Under the pieces are notes generated by a model. The model searched no databases and was not told the origin of the DNA. It worked only from the letters and a program-made list of their open reading frames with translations. From positions 1-11,432 of the forward strand of contig DPOH01000103.1 of NCBI GenBank assembly GCA_003539755.1: 11,432 nucleotides of DNA, read 5' to 3'. The position numbers and the translations under genes are program-made. Positions 1 through 6,901 of this stretch are shown piece by piece (positions within the stretch are counted from its first letter, which is position 1; each line of letters begins with the position of its first letter). Source of the DNA: Clostridium sp. GTDB taxonomy: Bacteria; Bacillota; Clostridia; Clostridiales; Clostridiaceae.

Positions 1-1
1 T

Positions 2-40
2 GACTGTATGAAAAAAATTAATCAAATTAAATGTTTTTGA
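2..40 (+). CDS. Possible C-terminal tail of a YraN/UPF0102 family protein (partial, 5' end outside window)
   Basis: One frame entering from the left edge reads DCMKKINQIKCF and stops at TGA 38-40. YraN-family proteins, small nuclease-fold proteins of unsettled role, commonly end in a motif like KINHIKNAF, and the KINQIKCF here resembles it. In clostridia yraN usually lies directly before comM, which agrees with the next gene. Only twelve residues are visible, so this is an inference from a short motif and from gene order. Positions 41-102 then hold only the comM leader and its SD. Confidence 0.4.
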   Translation, partial: DCMKKINQIKCF

Positions 41-102
41 ATAATTATGGAATTAAAAATTATTTGAATGTCTATAATCATTCATAAGGTGGTGATATAT
101 AA

Positions 103-1626
103 ATGGCAGTTAAAATAATAAGTGCAACTCATAACGGACTTGAAGGTTTTTTGATTGATGTTGAAGTTGACATTGAAAAGGGACTTCCACAATTTATAAT
201 TGTGGGGCTTCCTGATGCTTCTGTAAAAGAAGCAAAGGAAAGAGTAAGAGCTGCAATAGTAAATTCGGGTTATGAATTTCCGCTTGGAAGAATTACTATT
301 AATCTTGCGCCTGCAGATATTAGAAAGATAGGATCTTTACTTGATCTACCAATGGCAATAGGAATACTTATGGAGAGTGGACAGATTGAAAAAAATAATA
401 TGAATAAATACATAGTCTTTGGAGAATTATCTCTATTTGGAGAATTAAAAAGTATTAAGGGAACAATACCAATAATAGTTCAAGGAATTCGTGAAAAAAT
501 AAAAAAATTTATATTTCCTTTTGATAATATGAAAGAAAGCATTTATTTTGATGAGGGTGAATATTATCCTTTTAGGAATTTAAATGAAGTGATTTCATTT
601 CTTAAATTTAACGATATTCTGCCAATAAAGGCAGAGATAAAGGAAGAGGTAGAAGAATGTGATTCAGATGTTGATTTTGGAATGATAATGGGGAATTATT
701 CATCTAAAAGAGCATTAGAAATTGCAGCGGCAGGAAAGCATAACATAATTTTATATGGTGACCCTGGTTGTGGAAAAACCATGTTGGCAAAAGCACTTAT
801 ATCAATAATGCCAGATTTGAGTAAAGAAGAATTAATTGAAATTGCTAAAATATATAGTGTGGCAGGAATTATGAATGGTGATAAAAATATAACTAGAAGA
901 CCATTTAGATCACCTCATCATACAACTACAAGAGCAGCACTTATTGGAGGAGGAAAAGAAATAGCACCAGGAGAAATAACATTAGCACATAATGGAGTTT
1001 TATTCTTGGATGAAATATTACAATTTAAAAAAGAAGTACTTGAAGCTTTGAGGGAACCACTAGAAGAAAAATGTATTAATATAAATCGAGTGAGTGGTTC
1101 ATATACAATGCCATGCGACTTTTTACTTATAGGAGCTTTTAATCCAACTGAATTAAATAGAGAAGATATATGTTTAGAAAATTCGTTTTATAGCAATGAT
1201 ATTATTAAAAAATACTCTAAAAAATTTTCAAATGCATTACTTGATAGAATTGATATTCTGAATTTTGTACCAAGACTGGCTTATGATGAAATTAATTATA
1301 AGGAAGATTCTTATGCATCAAAAGTCATGAAAGAAAATGTAATGAAAGCAAGATTTATTCAGGAAAAAAGATTTAAATATACAAAGTATAGATATAATTC
1401 TGAAATAAAAGGAAAAGATATTTTTGAAATATGTAAAATAAACAGAAAATGTTCTGAGATTTTAAAGTATTATTATAACAATACAAAAATGTCTCTTAGA
1501 GGGTATGGGAAAATAGTCAAATTAGCGAGGACTATAGCTGATATTGATGATAAGTATGATATTTCAGAAGAACATATTTTAGAAGCTATTAGTTATAGAA
1601 AAAATATTAATGGAGAAATTATATAG
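103..1626 (+). CDS. comM: ComM/YifB family Mg-chelatase-like AAA+ ATPase
   Basis: A 507-residue protein, the usual length for the ComM (YifB) family. In transformable Gram-negative bacteria ComM is a hexameric helicase that promotes branch migration during recombination of incoming DNA; its clostridial role is not established. The N-terminal ChlI-like domain spans about residues 5-170. The AAA+ core has Walker A GDPGCGKT at 219-226, the family signature RPFRSPHHTTT, Walker B VLFLDE at 299-304 and LLDRID at 379-384. The C-terminal Mg-chelatase domain carries MSLRGYGK with Arg466 and then ARTIADI. The start follows AAGGTGGTGA (86-95) by 7 bases. One oddity is that the cysteine-rich insert usual after the sensor strand (NPCPCG, then CxC) is absent and reads NPTELN at 347-352, while the usual SGPLLDRID is SNALLDRID. 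The ATPase motifs look intact, so this is a divergent family member rather than an evident pseudogene. dprA follows 14 bases later. Confidence 0.92.
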   Translation: MAVKIISATHNGLEGFLIDVEVDIEKGLPQFIIVGLPDASVKEAKERVRAAIVNSGYEFPLGRITINLAPADIRKIGSLLDLPMAIGILMESGQIEKNNMNKYIVFGELSLFGELKSIKGTIPIIVQGIREKIKKFIFPFDNMKESIYFDEGEYYPFRNLNEVISFLKFNDILPIKAEIKEEVEECDSDVDFGMIMGNYSSKRALEIAAAGKHNIILYGDPGCGKTMLAKALISIMPDLSKEELIEIAKIYSVAGIMNGDKNITRRPFRSPHHTTTRAALIGGGKEIAPGEITLAHNGVLFLDEILQFKKEVLEALREPLEEKCININRVSGSYTMPCDFLLIGAFNPTELNREDICLENSFYSNDIIKKYSKKFSNALLDRIDILNFVPRLAYDEINYKEDSYASKVMKENVMKARFIQEKRFKYTKYRYNSEIKGKDIFEICKINRKCSEILKYYYNNTKMSLRGYGKIVKLARTIADIDDKYDISEEHILEAISYRKNINGEII

Positions 1627-1640
1627 GAAGGATTTTATCT

Positions 1641-2699
1641 ATGAATTATGATTTATGGTTTATAATGCTTGAGATAAGTAATCGAATGAAATATAAATTG
1701 ATAGATACATATGAAAAAAGTGAAAATATTTACAATAATTATGAGGATATAGTTAATAGTGATAATATAATTTCAAAAAAATTAAAAAAATATAAGAAAA
1801 GCGATTTCTATGAAAAAGTACAGAAGTTAGAAGAGCAATTATATAAAAATAATATAAAATATATAACTGGCGTTAATCCTTTGTATAGAGACAAATTAGA
1901 TGGGATTTTACAAAAGCCTTTCCATTTATTTTTTAAGGGAAATATTGAGGTTATAAATAAAAAATCAGTAGCAGTTGTCGGGGCAAGAAAATGTTCAAAA
2001 TATGGATTTGCATCAACAAAACTCTTGACAAAGGAGCTTATTACTAATAATATATCGCTTATAAGCGGAGGTGCACGAGGAATAGATTCCATTGCACATA
2101 AAACAGCCTTGGAAAACGGGGGTGTAAATATTTCTGTAATGGGATGTGGACTCGATAGAACCTATCCATATGAAAATAAAATGCTCTTTTCAAAAATACA
2201 AGAAAAAGGTGTGCTGTTATCTGAATATTTACCTGGTACTAAACCAAATTCTTATAATTTTCCACAGAGAAATAGAATAATAAGTGGTTTGGCTGATACT
2301 GTAATAGTGATAGAAGCTTCAGAAAAAAGTGGCTCTCTTATAACAGCAGACTTAGCATTGAAACAAGATAAAAGAGTTATCGCGGTTCCAGGCTCAATAT
2401 TTTATAGTGGAGCAGAAGGCTCGAATAATTTGATTAATAGAGAAGGTGTAGAGGCATTTTCAACTATAGAAAATTTTAGACAGTTATTAAATTTTGATCA
2501 TGTTAATGTAACACCTATGGATTTTACACCAGAAAAAAGTGATATATTAGATATATTATCTGATACACCTATACATATAGATGATATTTTCAAGAACACA
2601 TCTGTGGATAAAGGTGCTCTATATGCATTGTTATTTGAAATGCAGATTAAAAATCAAATAATTTGTTTGCCTGGAAATTATTATATAAAAATAATTTAA
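1641..2699 (+). CDS. dprA: DprA/Smf DNA-processing protein
   Basis: A 352-residue protein of normal DprA length. DprA binds single-stranded DNA and, in transformable species, loads RecA onto it; the gene is also widespread in species not known to take up DNA. The central Rossmann-like domain (about residues 60-285) has all the family motifs: GARKCSKYG at 114-122, SGGARGID at 142-149, GCGLDRTYPYEN, FPQRNR at 207-212 and SGSLITADLAL followed by AVPG. The last 60 or so residues look like the winged-helix domain often found at the DprA C-terminus. The start lies 14 bases after the comM stop, and its SD AGGAAGGA (1625-1632) overlaps that stop codon, which suggests translational coupling with comM. 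topA follows, with no terminator between the two genes. Confidence 0.95.
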   Translation: MNYDLWFIMLEISNRMKYKLIDTYEKSENIYNNYEDIVNSDNIISKKLKKYKKSDFYEKVQKLEEQLYKNNIKYITGVNPLYRDKLDGILQKPFHLFFKGNIEVINKKSVAVVGARKCSKYGFASTKLLTKELITNNISLISGGARGIDSIAHKTALENGGVNISVMGCGLDRTYPYENKMLFSKIQEKGVLLSEYLPGTKPNSYNFPQRNRIISGLADTVIVIEASEKSGSLITADLALKQDKRVIAVPGSIFYSGAEGSNNLINREGVEAFSTIENFRQLLNFDHVNVTPMDFTPEKSDILDILSDTPIHIDDIFKNTSVDKGALYALLFEMQIKNQIICLPGNYYIKII

Positions 2700-2706
2700 A
2701 GTATAT

Positions 2707-2742
2707 AGGGGGTGAATACTTCATAATTTTATGAAGTTAGCT
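2707..2742 (+). promoter_or_regulatory. topA SD followed by a palindrome that contains the first of two ATGs
   Basis: A good SD, AGGGGGTGA, occupies 2707-2715. It is followed by CTTCATAA (2719-2726), TT, and TTATGAAG (2729-2736), a perfect inverted repeat able to form at least a 7-bp hairpin with a four-base loop. The in-frame ATG at 2731 lies inside the right arm, 15 bases from the SD. The ATG at 2743 is 27 bases away in linear sequence but 9 bases away if the 18-base hairpin is looped out. This arrangement favours 2743 as the start. Confidence 0.6.
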
Positions 2743-4836
2743 ATGGGTCAAAAACTTGTAATTGTAGAATCGCCAGCAAAAGCAAAAACAATTGGCAAAT
2801 ATTTAGGAAAGAACTATATTGTAGAGGCTTCTATGGGTCATGTTAGAGATCTTCCTAAAAGTAGGTTGGGTGTTGATGTAGAAAATAATTATACTCCAAA
2901 GTATATTACTATAAGAGGAAAAGGTGAATTGATTGATAAACTAAGAAAAGCTGCAAAAAAAGCAGATAAAATTTACCTTGCAACCGACCCTGATAGAGAA
3001 GGAGAAGCAATTTCTTGGCATTTAGCAAATATTTTAAAAATAGCTGAGGATGAAACTTGTAGAATTGTATTTAATGAGGTTACTAAAACAGCAGTAAAAG
3101 CGTCTATAAAAGAAGCGCGTAAAATAAACCTTGATTTAGTGGATGCACAACAAGCTAGAAGAGTGTTAGATAGACTAGTGGGATATGAAATAAGTCCTAT
3201 TCTTTGGAAAAATGTAAAATGGGGGTTGAGTGCAGGAAGAGTACAATCTGCAGCTTTAAAACTTATATGTGATAGAGAAAAGGAAATTAAGGAATTTATT
3301 CCTAAGGAATATTGGTCAATAGATTGTATACTTAAGAAGGAAAGAAAAAAATTCCCTATAAGATTATCAACATATAAGGGTAGTAAAATAGAAATTGCAG
3401 ATGAACAAACTGCAAACAATATAATAAAAGAACTTGAAGGAGGAAGCTTTGTAGTTAAAGCTATAAAGAAGGGGAAAAAGAATAGAAATCCATTACCTCC
3501 ATTTACAACAAGTACACTTCAACAGGATGCCAATAAAAAGTTAAATTATAATACTAAGAAAACAATGTCTGTTGCGCAGGTTCTTTATGAAGGTGTAGAA
3601 GTAAAAGGTTTTGGAACTGTAGGTTTAATAACTTATATGAGAACAGATTCTGTTAGAATAGCAGATGAAGCACAAGCAAAAGCTATGGACTTTATTGAAA
3701 ATACTTATGGAAAAGAATATTTACCTGCTAATAAAAGAGTATATAAAGGAAAGAAGAATATTCAAGATGCTCATGAAGCTATAAGACCAACTTATGTTGA
3801 GATAACTCCAGAAATAGCAAAAGAAAATCTTACACCTGAACAATATAAGTTGTATTCGCTTATATGGAAAAGATTTGTTGCTAGTCAGATGTCTTCGTGT
3901 GAATTAGATACAAATTCAATAGATATAATGAATGGAGATTATAAATTTAAAGCATCTGGATCGGTTATAAATTTTGATGGTTTTATGAAAGTGTATGAGT
4001 ATTCTAATGAAGAAGATGAAAATTCTGTTACACTTCCAGTGTTAGAAGAAAATGAAGAATTAAAGACTGCAAAGCTTGAAGGAAGCCAACATTTTACACA
4101 GCCAGCTCCAAGATATACAGAAGCATCATTTGTAAAGCTTTTGGAGGAAAAGGGAATAGGAAGACCTAGTACTTATGTGCCTACAATATCTACTTTGCTA
4201 GGAAGAAATTACGTTGTACGTGAAAAGAAAAATTTAATACCAACAGAACTAGGCGAAATTGTAAATGATATCTTAGGAGAATATTTCAAGCAGATAGTAG
4301 ATGTTGATTTTACAGCTGATATGGAAAGAAAGCTTGATAATGTTGAAGAAGGTAAAGAGGAGTGGACTAAAGTTGTTGGAGAATTCTTTGAACCATTAAA
4401 GGTAGCTATAGATAAGGCTGAAAAGGAAATATCAAAGGTAGTTATTGAAGACAAAGTCAGCGATGTAAAGTGTGAAAAATGCGGACGAATGATGGTTATA
4501 AAGCGAGGCCGTTATGGTGAATTCTTGGCGTGTCCTGGATACCCAGAATGTAAGAATGCAAAACCAATAGTTGAGGAATTAGATGTTCCATGTCCTGAAT
4601 GTGGAAAGCCTATAGTAGCTAAGAAAAGTAAAAAAGGAAAGAAGTTCTTCGGGTGTTCAGGTTATCCAGAGTGTAATTTTGTAAGCTGGTATGAACCAGT
4701 AAAGGAAAAATGCCCTAAATGTAATTCATATATGGTTTTAAAATATTCAAAATCAAAGGGTAAGTATATTCAATGTTCAAACAGTGAATGTGGATATAAA
4801 GAAGAAATAAAAGAGGAAAATAAAGAAGAAAATTAA
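2743..4836 (+). CDS. topA: DNA topoisomerase I (type IA)
   Basis: This enzyme relaxes negatively supercoiled DNA by cutting one strand through a 5'-phosphotyrosine link. From the ATG at 2743 the protein is 697 residues and starts MGQKLVIVES, which places the catalytic Glu at residue 9, the same number as in E. coli TopA; that is one reason for choosing this start. The ATG at 2731 would add MKLA. The TOPRIM acidic motif DPDREGE occupies 82-88 (Asp82, Asp84, Glu88). The active-site Tyr298 is in GLITYMRTDS. Three C-terminal four-cysteine zinc ribbons follow: Cys577/580/597/603, Cys617/620/638/644 and Cys657/660/678/683. The protein ends in a charged Lys/Glu/Asn tail. The 31-base gap from dprA has no terminator, so topA is probably transcribed with comM and dprA. 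Confidence 0.97.
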   Translation: MGQKLVIVESPAKAKTIGKYLGKNYIVEASMGHVRDLPKSRLGVDVENNYTPKYITIRGKGELIDKLRKAAKKADKIYLATDPDREGEAISWHLANILKIAEDETCRIVFNEVTKTAVKASIKEARKINLDLVDAQQARRVLDRLVGYEISPILWKNVKWGLSAGRVQSAALKLICDREKEIKEFIPKEYWSIDCILKKERKKFPIRLSTYKGSKIEIADEQTANNIIKELEGGSFVVKAIKKGKKNRNPLPPFTTSTLQQDANKKLNYNTKKTMSVAQVLYEGVEVKGFGTVGLITYMRTDSVRIADEAQAKAMDFIENTYGKEYLPANKRVYKGKKNIQDAHEAIRPTYVEITPEIAKENLTPEQYKLYSLIWKRFVASQMSSCELDTNSIDIMNGDYKFKASGSVINFDGFMKVYEYSNEEDENSVTLPVLEENEELKTAKLEGSQHFTQPAPRYTEASFVKLLEEKGIGRPSTYVPTISTLLGRNYVVREKKNLIPTELGEIVNDILGEYFKQIVDVDFTADMERKLDNVEEGKEEWTKVVGEFFEPLKVAIDKAEKEISKVVIEDKVSDVKCEKCGRMMVIKRGRYGEFLACPGYPECKNAKPIVEELDVPCPECGKPIVAKKSKKGKKFFGCSGYPECNFVSWYEPVKEKCPKCNSYMVLKYSKSKGKYIQCSNSECGYKEEIKEENKEEN

Positions 4837-4900
4837 ATATAAGTTAGATGACATAATTTTATAGTTATATACAATTTTGTCGAAACTGCTTAAAATACTG

Positions 4901-4929
4901 TTGAAAACCCAAAATTTCTATGTTAAACT
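4901..4929 (+). promoter_or_regulatory. Predicted sigma-A promoter of codY
   Basis: TTGAAA at 4901-4906 and TAAACT at 4924-4929 are separated by 17 bases, with an extended -10 TG at 4921-4922. The transcript would begin near 4936 and give a leader of about 90 bases before codY. The 191-base topA-codY gap has no convincing terminator, so some read-through from topA is also possible. Confidence 0.55.
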
Positions 4930-4969
4930 TAGGTAAATGGATATTTGTAAAATAATTCAATAAAATATG

Positions 4970-4984
4970 AATTTTCAAACAATT
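4970..4984 (+). promoter_or_regulatory. Candidate CodY box in the codY leader
   Basis: The 15-mer AATTTTCAAACAATT matches the CodY consensus AATTTTCWGAAAATT at 13 of 15 positions. It lies about 40 bases downstream of the predicted -10 and 43 bases before the codY start. A CodY dimer bound here could block elongation, a roadblock type of self-repression. CodY autoregulation is known in other Firmicutes; here it is inferred from the site. Confidence 0.55.
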
Positions 4985-5027
4985 ATGTTACTTTTTATGT
5001 TTTAGAAGTTGCCTAGGAGGATAAATT

Positions 5028-5801
5028 ATGTCATCACTATTAAATAAGACAAGGATGCTGAATAAGATTTTACAAAAATCTGGTACAGAGCCGGTAGTGT
5101 TTCAAGATATATGTACGCTTTTAAGTGAAGTTTTAGAGTGTAATGTCTACATAATAAGCAGGAAAGGTAAAGTGCTTGGATATACATTTGGAAAAGATTT
5201 TGAATGTGAGGCTATGAAGAAGGTAATCGAAGATAAAAGATTTCCTGAGGATTATAATAAGACTCTTCTTAATACAAATGAAACCATAGCCAATGTTCCT
5301 AATGAAGGTAGATGTGTTTTTGAAGAAATAGGAAAGTGTAAAAAAGTAGATAAATTATCCACAATAGTTCCTATTATTGGAAGCAGGGAGAGATTGGGAA
5401 CGCTGATACTTGCTAGATTTGGCAATGCATTTACTGATGATGATTTAGTGTTAGTTGAATATAGTGCTACAATTGTAGGAATGGAAATGCTTAGAGCAAT
5501 GCAGGATGAATTAGAGGAAGAAGCGAGAAAGAAAGCAGTAGTGCAACTTGCAATTGGAACTCTTTCGTATTCAGAATTAGAAGCAGTTGAACATATATTT
5601 AATGAACTTAACGGTAATGAAGGATTACTTGTCGCATCTAAAATAGCAGATAAAGTTGGAATAACTCGTAGTGTTATAGTAAATGCTTTAAGAAAGTTTG
5701 AAAGTGCAGGAGTTATCGAATCGCGTTCTCTTGGAATGAAGGGTACATATATTAGAATTCTAAATGAAAAGCTAATAGAAGAATTAAAAGGAATAAAATA
5801 A
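5028..5801 (+). CDS. codY: CodY, global GTP/branched-chain amino acid-responsive regulator
   Basis: A 257-residue protein, standard CodY length. CodY dimers, activated by branched-chain amino acids and GTP, repress nutrient-acquisition and stationary-phase genes. The N-terminal GAF domain spans about residues 1-155 and contains TIVPI and GSRERLGTLILARF. A helical linker (EEEARKKAVVQ) leads to the winged helix-turn-helix at about 203-242, with ASKIADKVGITRS and ESRSLGMKGTYI, nearly the same as B. subtilis. The effector pocket is less conserved: Ala62 aligns with B. subtilis Arg61, Val66 with Met65, and the segment around RCVFEE (95-100) replaces YTAFPV, while Phe72 matches Phe71. The start has SD AGGAGG (5015-5020) 7 bases upstream. 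The gene has its own promoter and terminator and a candidate autoregulatory CodY box. The xerC-hslVU genes that precede codY in Bacillus are absent here. Confidence 0.97.
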   Translation: MSSLLNKTRMLNKILQKSGTEPVVFQDICTLLSEVLECNVYIISRKGKVLGYTFGKDFECEAMKKVIEDKRFPEDYNKTLLNTNETIANVPNEGRCVFEEIGKCKKVDKLSTIVPIIGSRERLGTLILARFGNAFTDDDLVLVEYSATIVGMEMLRAMQDELEEEARKKAVVQLAIGTLSYSELEAVEHIFNELNGNEGLLVASKIADKVGITRSVIVNALRKFESAGVIESRSLGMKGTYIRILNEKLIEELKGIK

Positions 5802-5817
5802 TTCTTGTGACACCATA

Positions 5818-5862
5818 TAGTGGTTTTAATAATAAAAATATTATTAAAACTGCTATTTTTTT
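5818..5862 (+). terminator. Rho-independent terminator of codY
   Basis: A 16-bp stem (5818-5833 with 5840-5855, including two G-U pairs) closes a six-base A-rich loop and is followed by seven T (5856-5862). It begins 16 bases after the codY stop and separates codY from rpsB. Confidence 0.9.
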
Positions 5863-6013
5863 GTATAGAAATATTATAAATGTTAAATATATAAATTGTA
5901 ATGTTTTAAGAGTAGCTTGTTATATATTTACTATGATAAATAATAATTATATTTGTATAGAAGTATAGTATGATATCTTTTGACATAAAGCATTAAAAAA
6001 AGAAAAATTTTTG
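5863..6013. other. AT-rich spacer with no recognised gene
   Basis: This is the rest of the 351-base codY-rpsB gap before the rpsB promoter. I see no open reading frame with an SD on either strand. A perfect -35-like TTGACA sits at 5980-5985, but 17 bases on there is only AAAAAT, so a second upstream rpsB promoter is possible but unsupported. No other structure stands out. Confidence 0.5.
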
Positions 6014-6042
6014 TTGATAGGATAGATACCTTGTGATATACT
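6014..6042 (+). promoter_or_regulatory. Strong sigma-A promoter of rpsB-tsf
   Basis: TTGATA at 6014-6019 and TATACT at 6037-6042 are 17 bases apart, with an extended -10 TG at 6034-6035. Transcription should start near 6049, giving a leader of about 100 bases. A 6-bp inverted repeat, TACCTT (6027-6032) and AAGGTA (6047-6052), brackets the -10 and could be an operator or chance. Confidence 0.75.
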
Positions 6043-6063
6043 ATCTAAGGTAACAAATACACA

Positions 6064-6148
6064 CACTATCCAATTCATAAATATGGTGACTCTATTTTAG
6101 AGGGAATTTATGAGCTAAAGATAGTGGAGGTAAAAACCAAGGAGGTAA
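6064..6148 (+). promoter_or_regulatory. Structured rpsB leader: three-tier hairpin followed by tandem SD sequences
   Basis: Three nested helices can form one long hairpin. P1 pairs CACTATC (6064-6070) with GATAGTG (6120-6126). P2 pairs TCATAAAT (6075-6082) with ATTTATGA (6106-6113). P3 pairs CTCTA (6090-6094) with TAGAG (6098-6102). Asymmetric internal loops lie between them. GGAGGTAA occurs twice, at 6126-6133 touching the base of P1 and at 6141-6148, the second being 4 bases from the rpsB ATG. The first has no start codon after it. The layout suits autogenous control by S2 or a ribosome standby site; this is inference, and I do not recognise a named RNA family. Confidence 0.5.
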
Positions 6149-6152
6149 CAAA

Positions 6153-6854
6153 ATGTCAGTAATATCAATGAAACAATTATTAGAAGCAGGTGTACATTTC
6201 GGACACCAAACTAGAAGATGGAATCCTAAAATGGCTCCATATATCTTCACAGAAAGAAACGGAATCTATATAATAGATTTACAAAAAACAGTTAAGAAAG
6301 CTGAAGAAGCTTACAACTTCATAAAAGAAGTAGCTGCAGAAGGTAAAGATATATTATTCGTAGGAACTAAGAAACAAGCTCAAGAAGCTATCCAAGAAGA
6401 AGCTGTAAGAAGTAACATGCACTTCGTAAACAATAGATGGTTAGGTGGAATGTTAACAAACTTTACTACTATCAAGAGCAGAATCAGAAAATTAGAAGAA
6501 ATCGAAAAGATGCAAGAAGATGGAACTTTTGAAGTTCTTCCTAAGAAAGAAGTTATTAAATTAAAGGGAGAATTAGAAAAGTTAGAAAAGAATCTTGGAG
6601 GTATCAGAAACTTAGATGCTTCAAATGTTGGAGCTATGTTCGTAGTTGACCCAAGAAAAGAAAAGAATGCTATATCAGAAGCTAAAATTTTAGGAATACC
6701 AGTAGTTGCTATCGTAGATACTAACTGCGATCCTGAAGAAGTTGATTACGTAATCCCAGGTAACGATGATGCTATCAGAGCTGTTAAATTAATAACTGCT
6801 AAAATGGCTGACGCTATTATCGAAGGAAGACAAGGCGAACAATTAGCTGAATAA
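6153..6854 (+). CDS. rpsB: 30S ribosomal protein S2
   Basis: S2 is a 233-residue protein, a normal bacterial length, that binds the back of the small subunit near the head-body junction and is needed with S1 for mRNA binding. The signatures are clear: VHFGHQTRRWNPKM at 14-27, YIFTERNGIYIIDLQKT, RWLGGMLTNF at 95-104, and FVVDPRKEKNAISEA from 163, followed by GIPVVAIVDTNCDP and PGNDDAIRA. The start has a near-perfect SD, AAGGAGGT (6139-6146), 6 bases upstream. Codons in this gene and in tsf include many C-ending forms (AAC, TTC, ATC), unlike comM or dprA, as expected for very high expression. It is the first gene of an rpsB-tsf unit with its own promoter and structured leader. Confidence 0.98.
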   Translation: MSVISMKQLLEAGVHFGHQTRRWNPKMAPYIFTERNGIYIIDLQKTVKKAEEAYNFIKEVAAEGKDILFVGTKKQAQEAIQEEAVRSNMHFVNNRWLGGMLTNFTTIKSRIRKLEEIEKMQEDGTFEVLPKKEVIKLKGELEKLEKNLGGIRNLDASNVGAMFVVDPRKEKNAISEAKILGIPVVAIVDTNCDPEEVDYVIPGNDDAIRAVKLITAKMADAIIEGRQGEQLAE

Positions 6855-6865
6855 TTTAGATATAC

Positions 6866-6901
6866 AAAAGGGTGAGTGAAGGCCACTTCAGTTGCCCTTT
6901 T
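6866..6901 (+). terminator. rpsB-tsf intergenic hairpin, possible attenuator or processing stem
   Basis: AAAAGGG (6866-6872) pairs with CCCTTTT (6895-6901). Pairing continues inward through three more pairs, two of them G-U, a G-G mismatch and a 5-bp TGAAG/CTTCA helix closed by a GCCA loop. Only four T follow the GC part before ACTAAA, so termination should be partial at most. It could lower tsf relative to rpsB or protect the upstream mRNA end. Confidence 0.55.

Noticed and set aside
73..78. Perfect TATAAT just before comM as a promoter
   Set aside because: No -35-like hexamer lies 16-18 bases upstream, and transcription would start at the SD itself. More likely chance in AT-rich DNA.
2973..3419. 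Long minus-strand frame inside topA, and similar minus-strand frames inside dprA, tsf, frr, uppS and the last gene
   Set aside because: All lie opposite well-supported genes, have no recognisable protein features and no separate control signals; they are shadows of the coding strand.
4849..4882. Terminator after topA
   Set aside because: An imperfect AT-rich inverted repeat (GACATAATTTT with ACAATTTTGTC) is present but it has mismatches and is not followed by a T run.
5980..6008. Second rpsB promoter using TTGACA at 5980-5985
   Set aside because: The -35 is perfect, but the sequence 16-18 bases downstream is AAAAAT-like and lacks the key first T of a -10.
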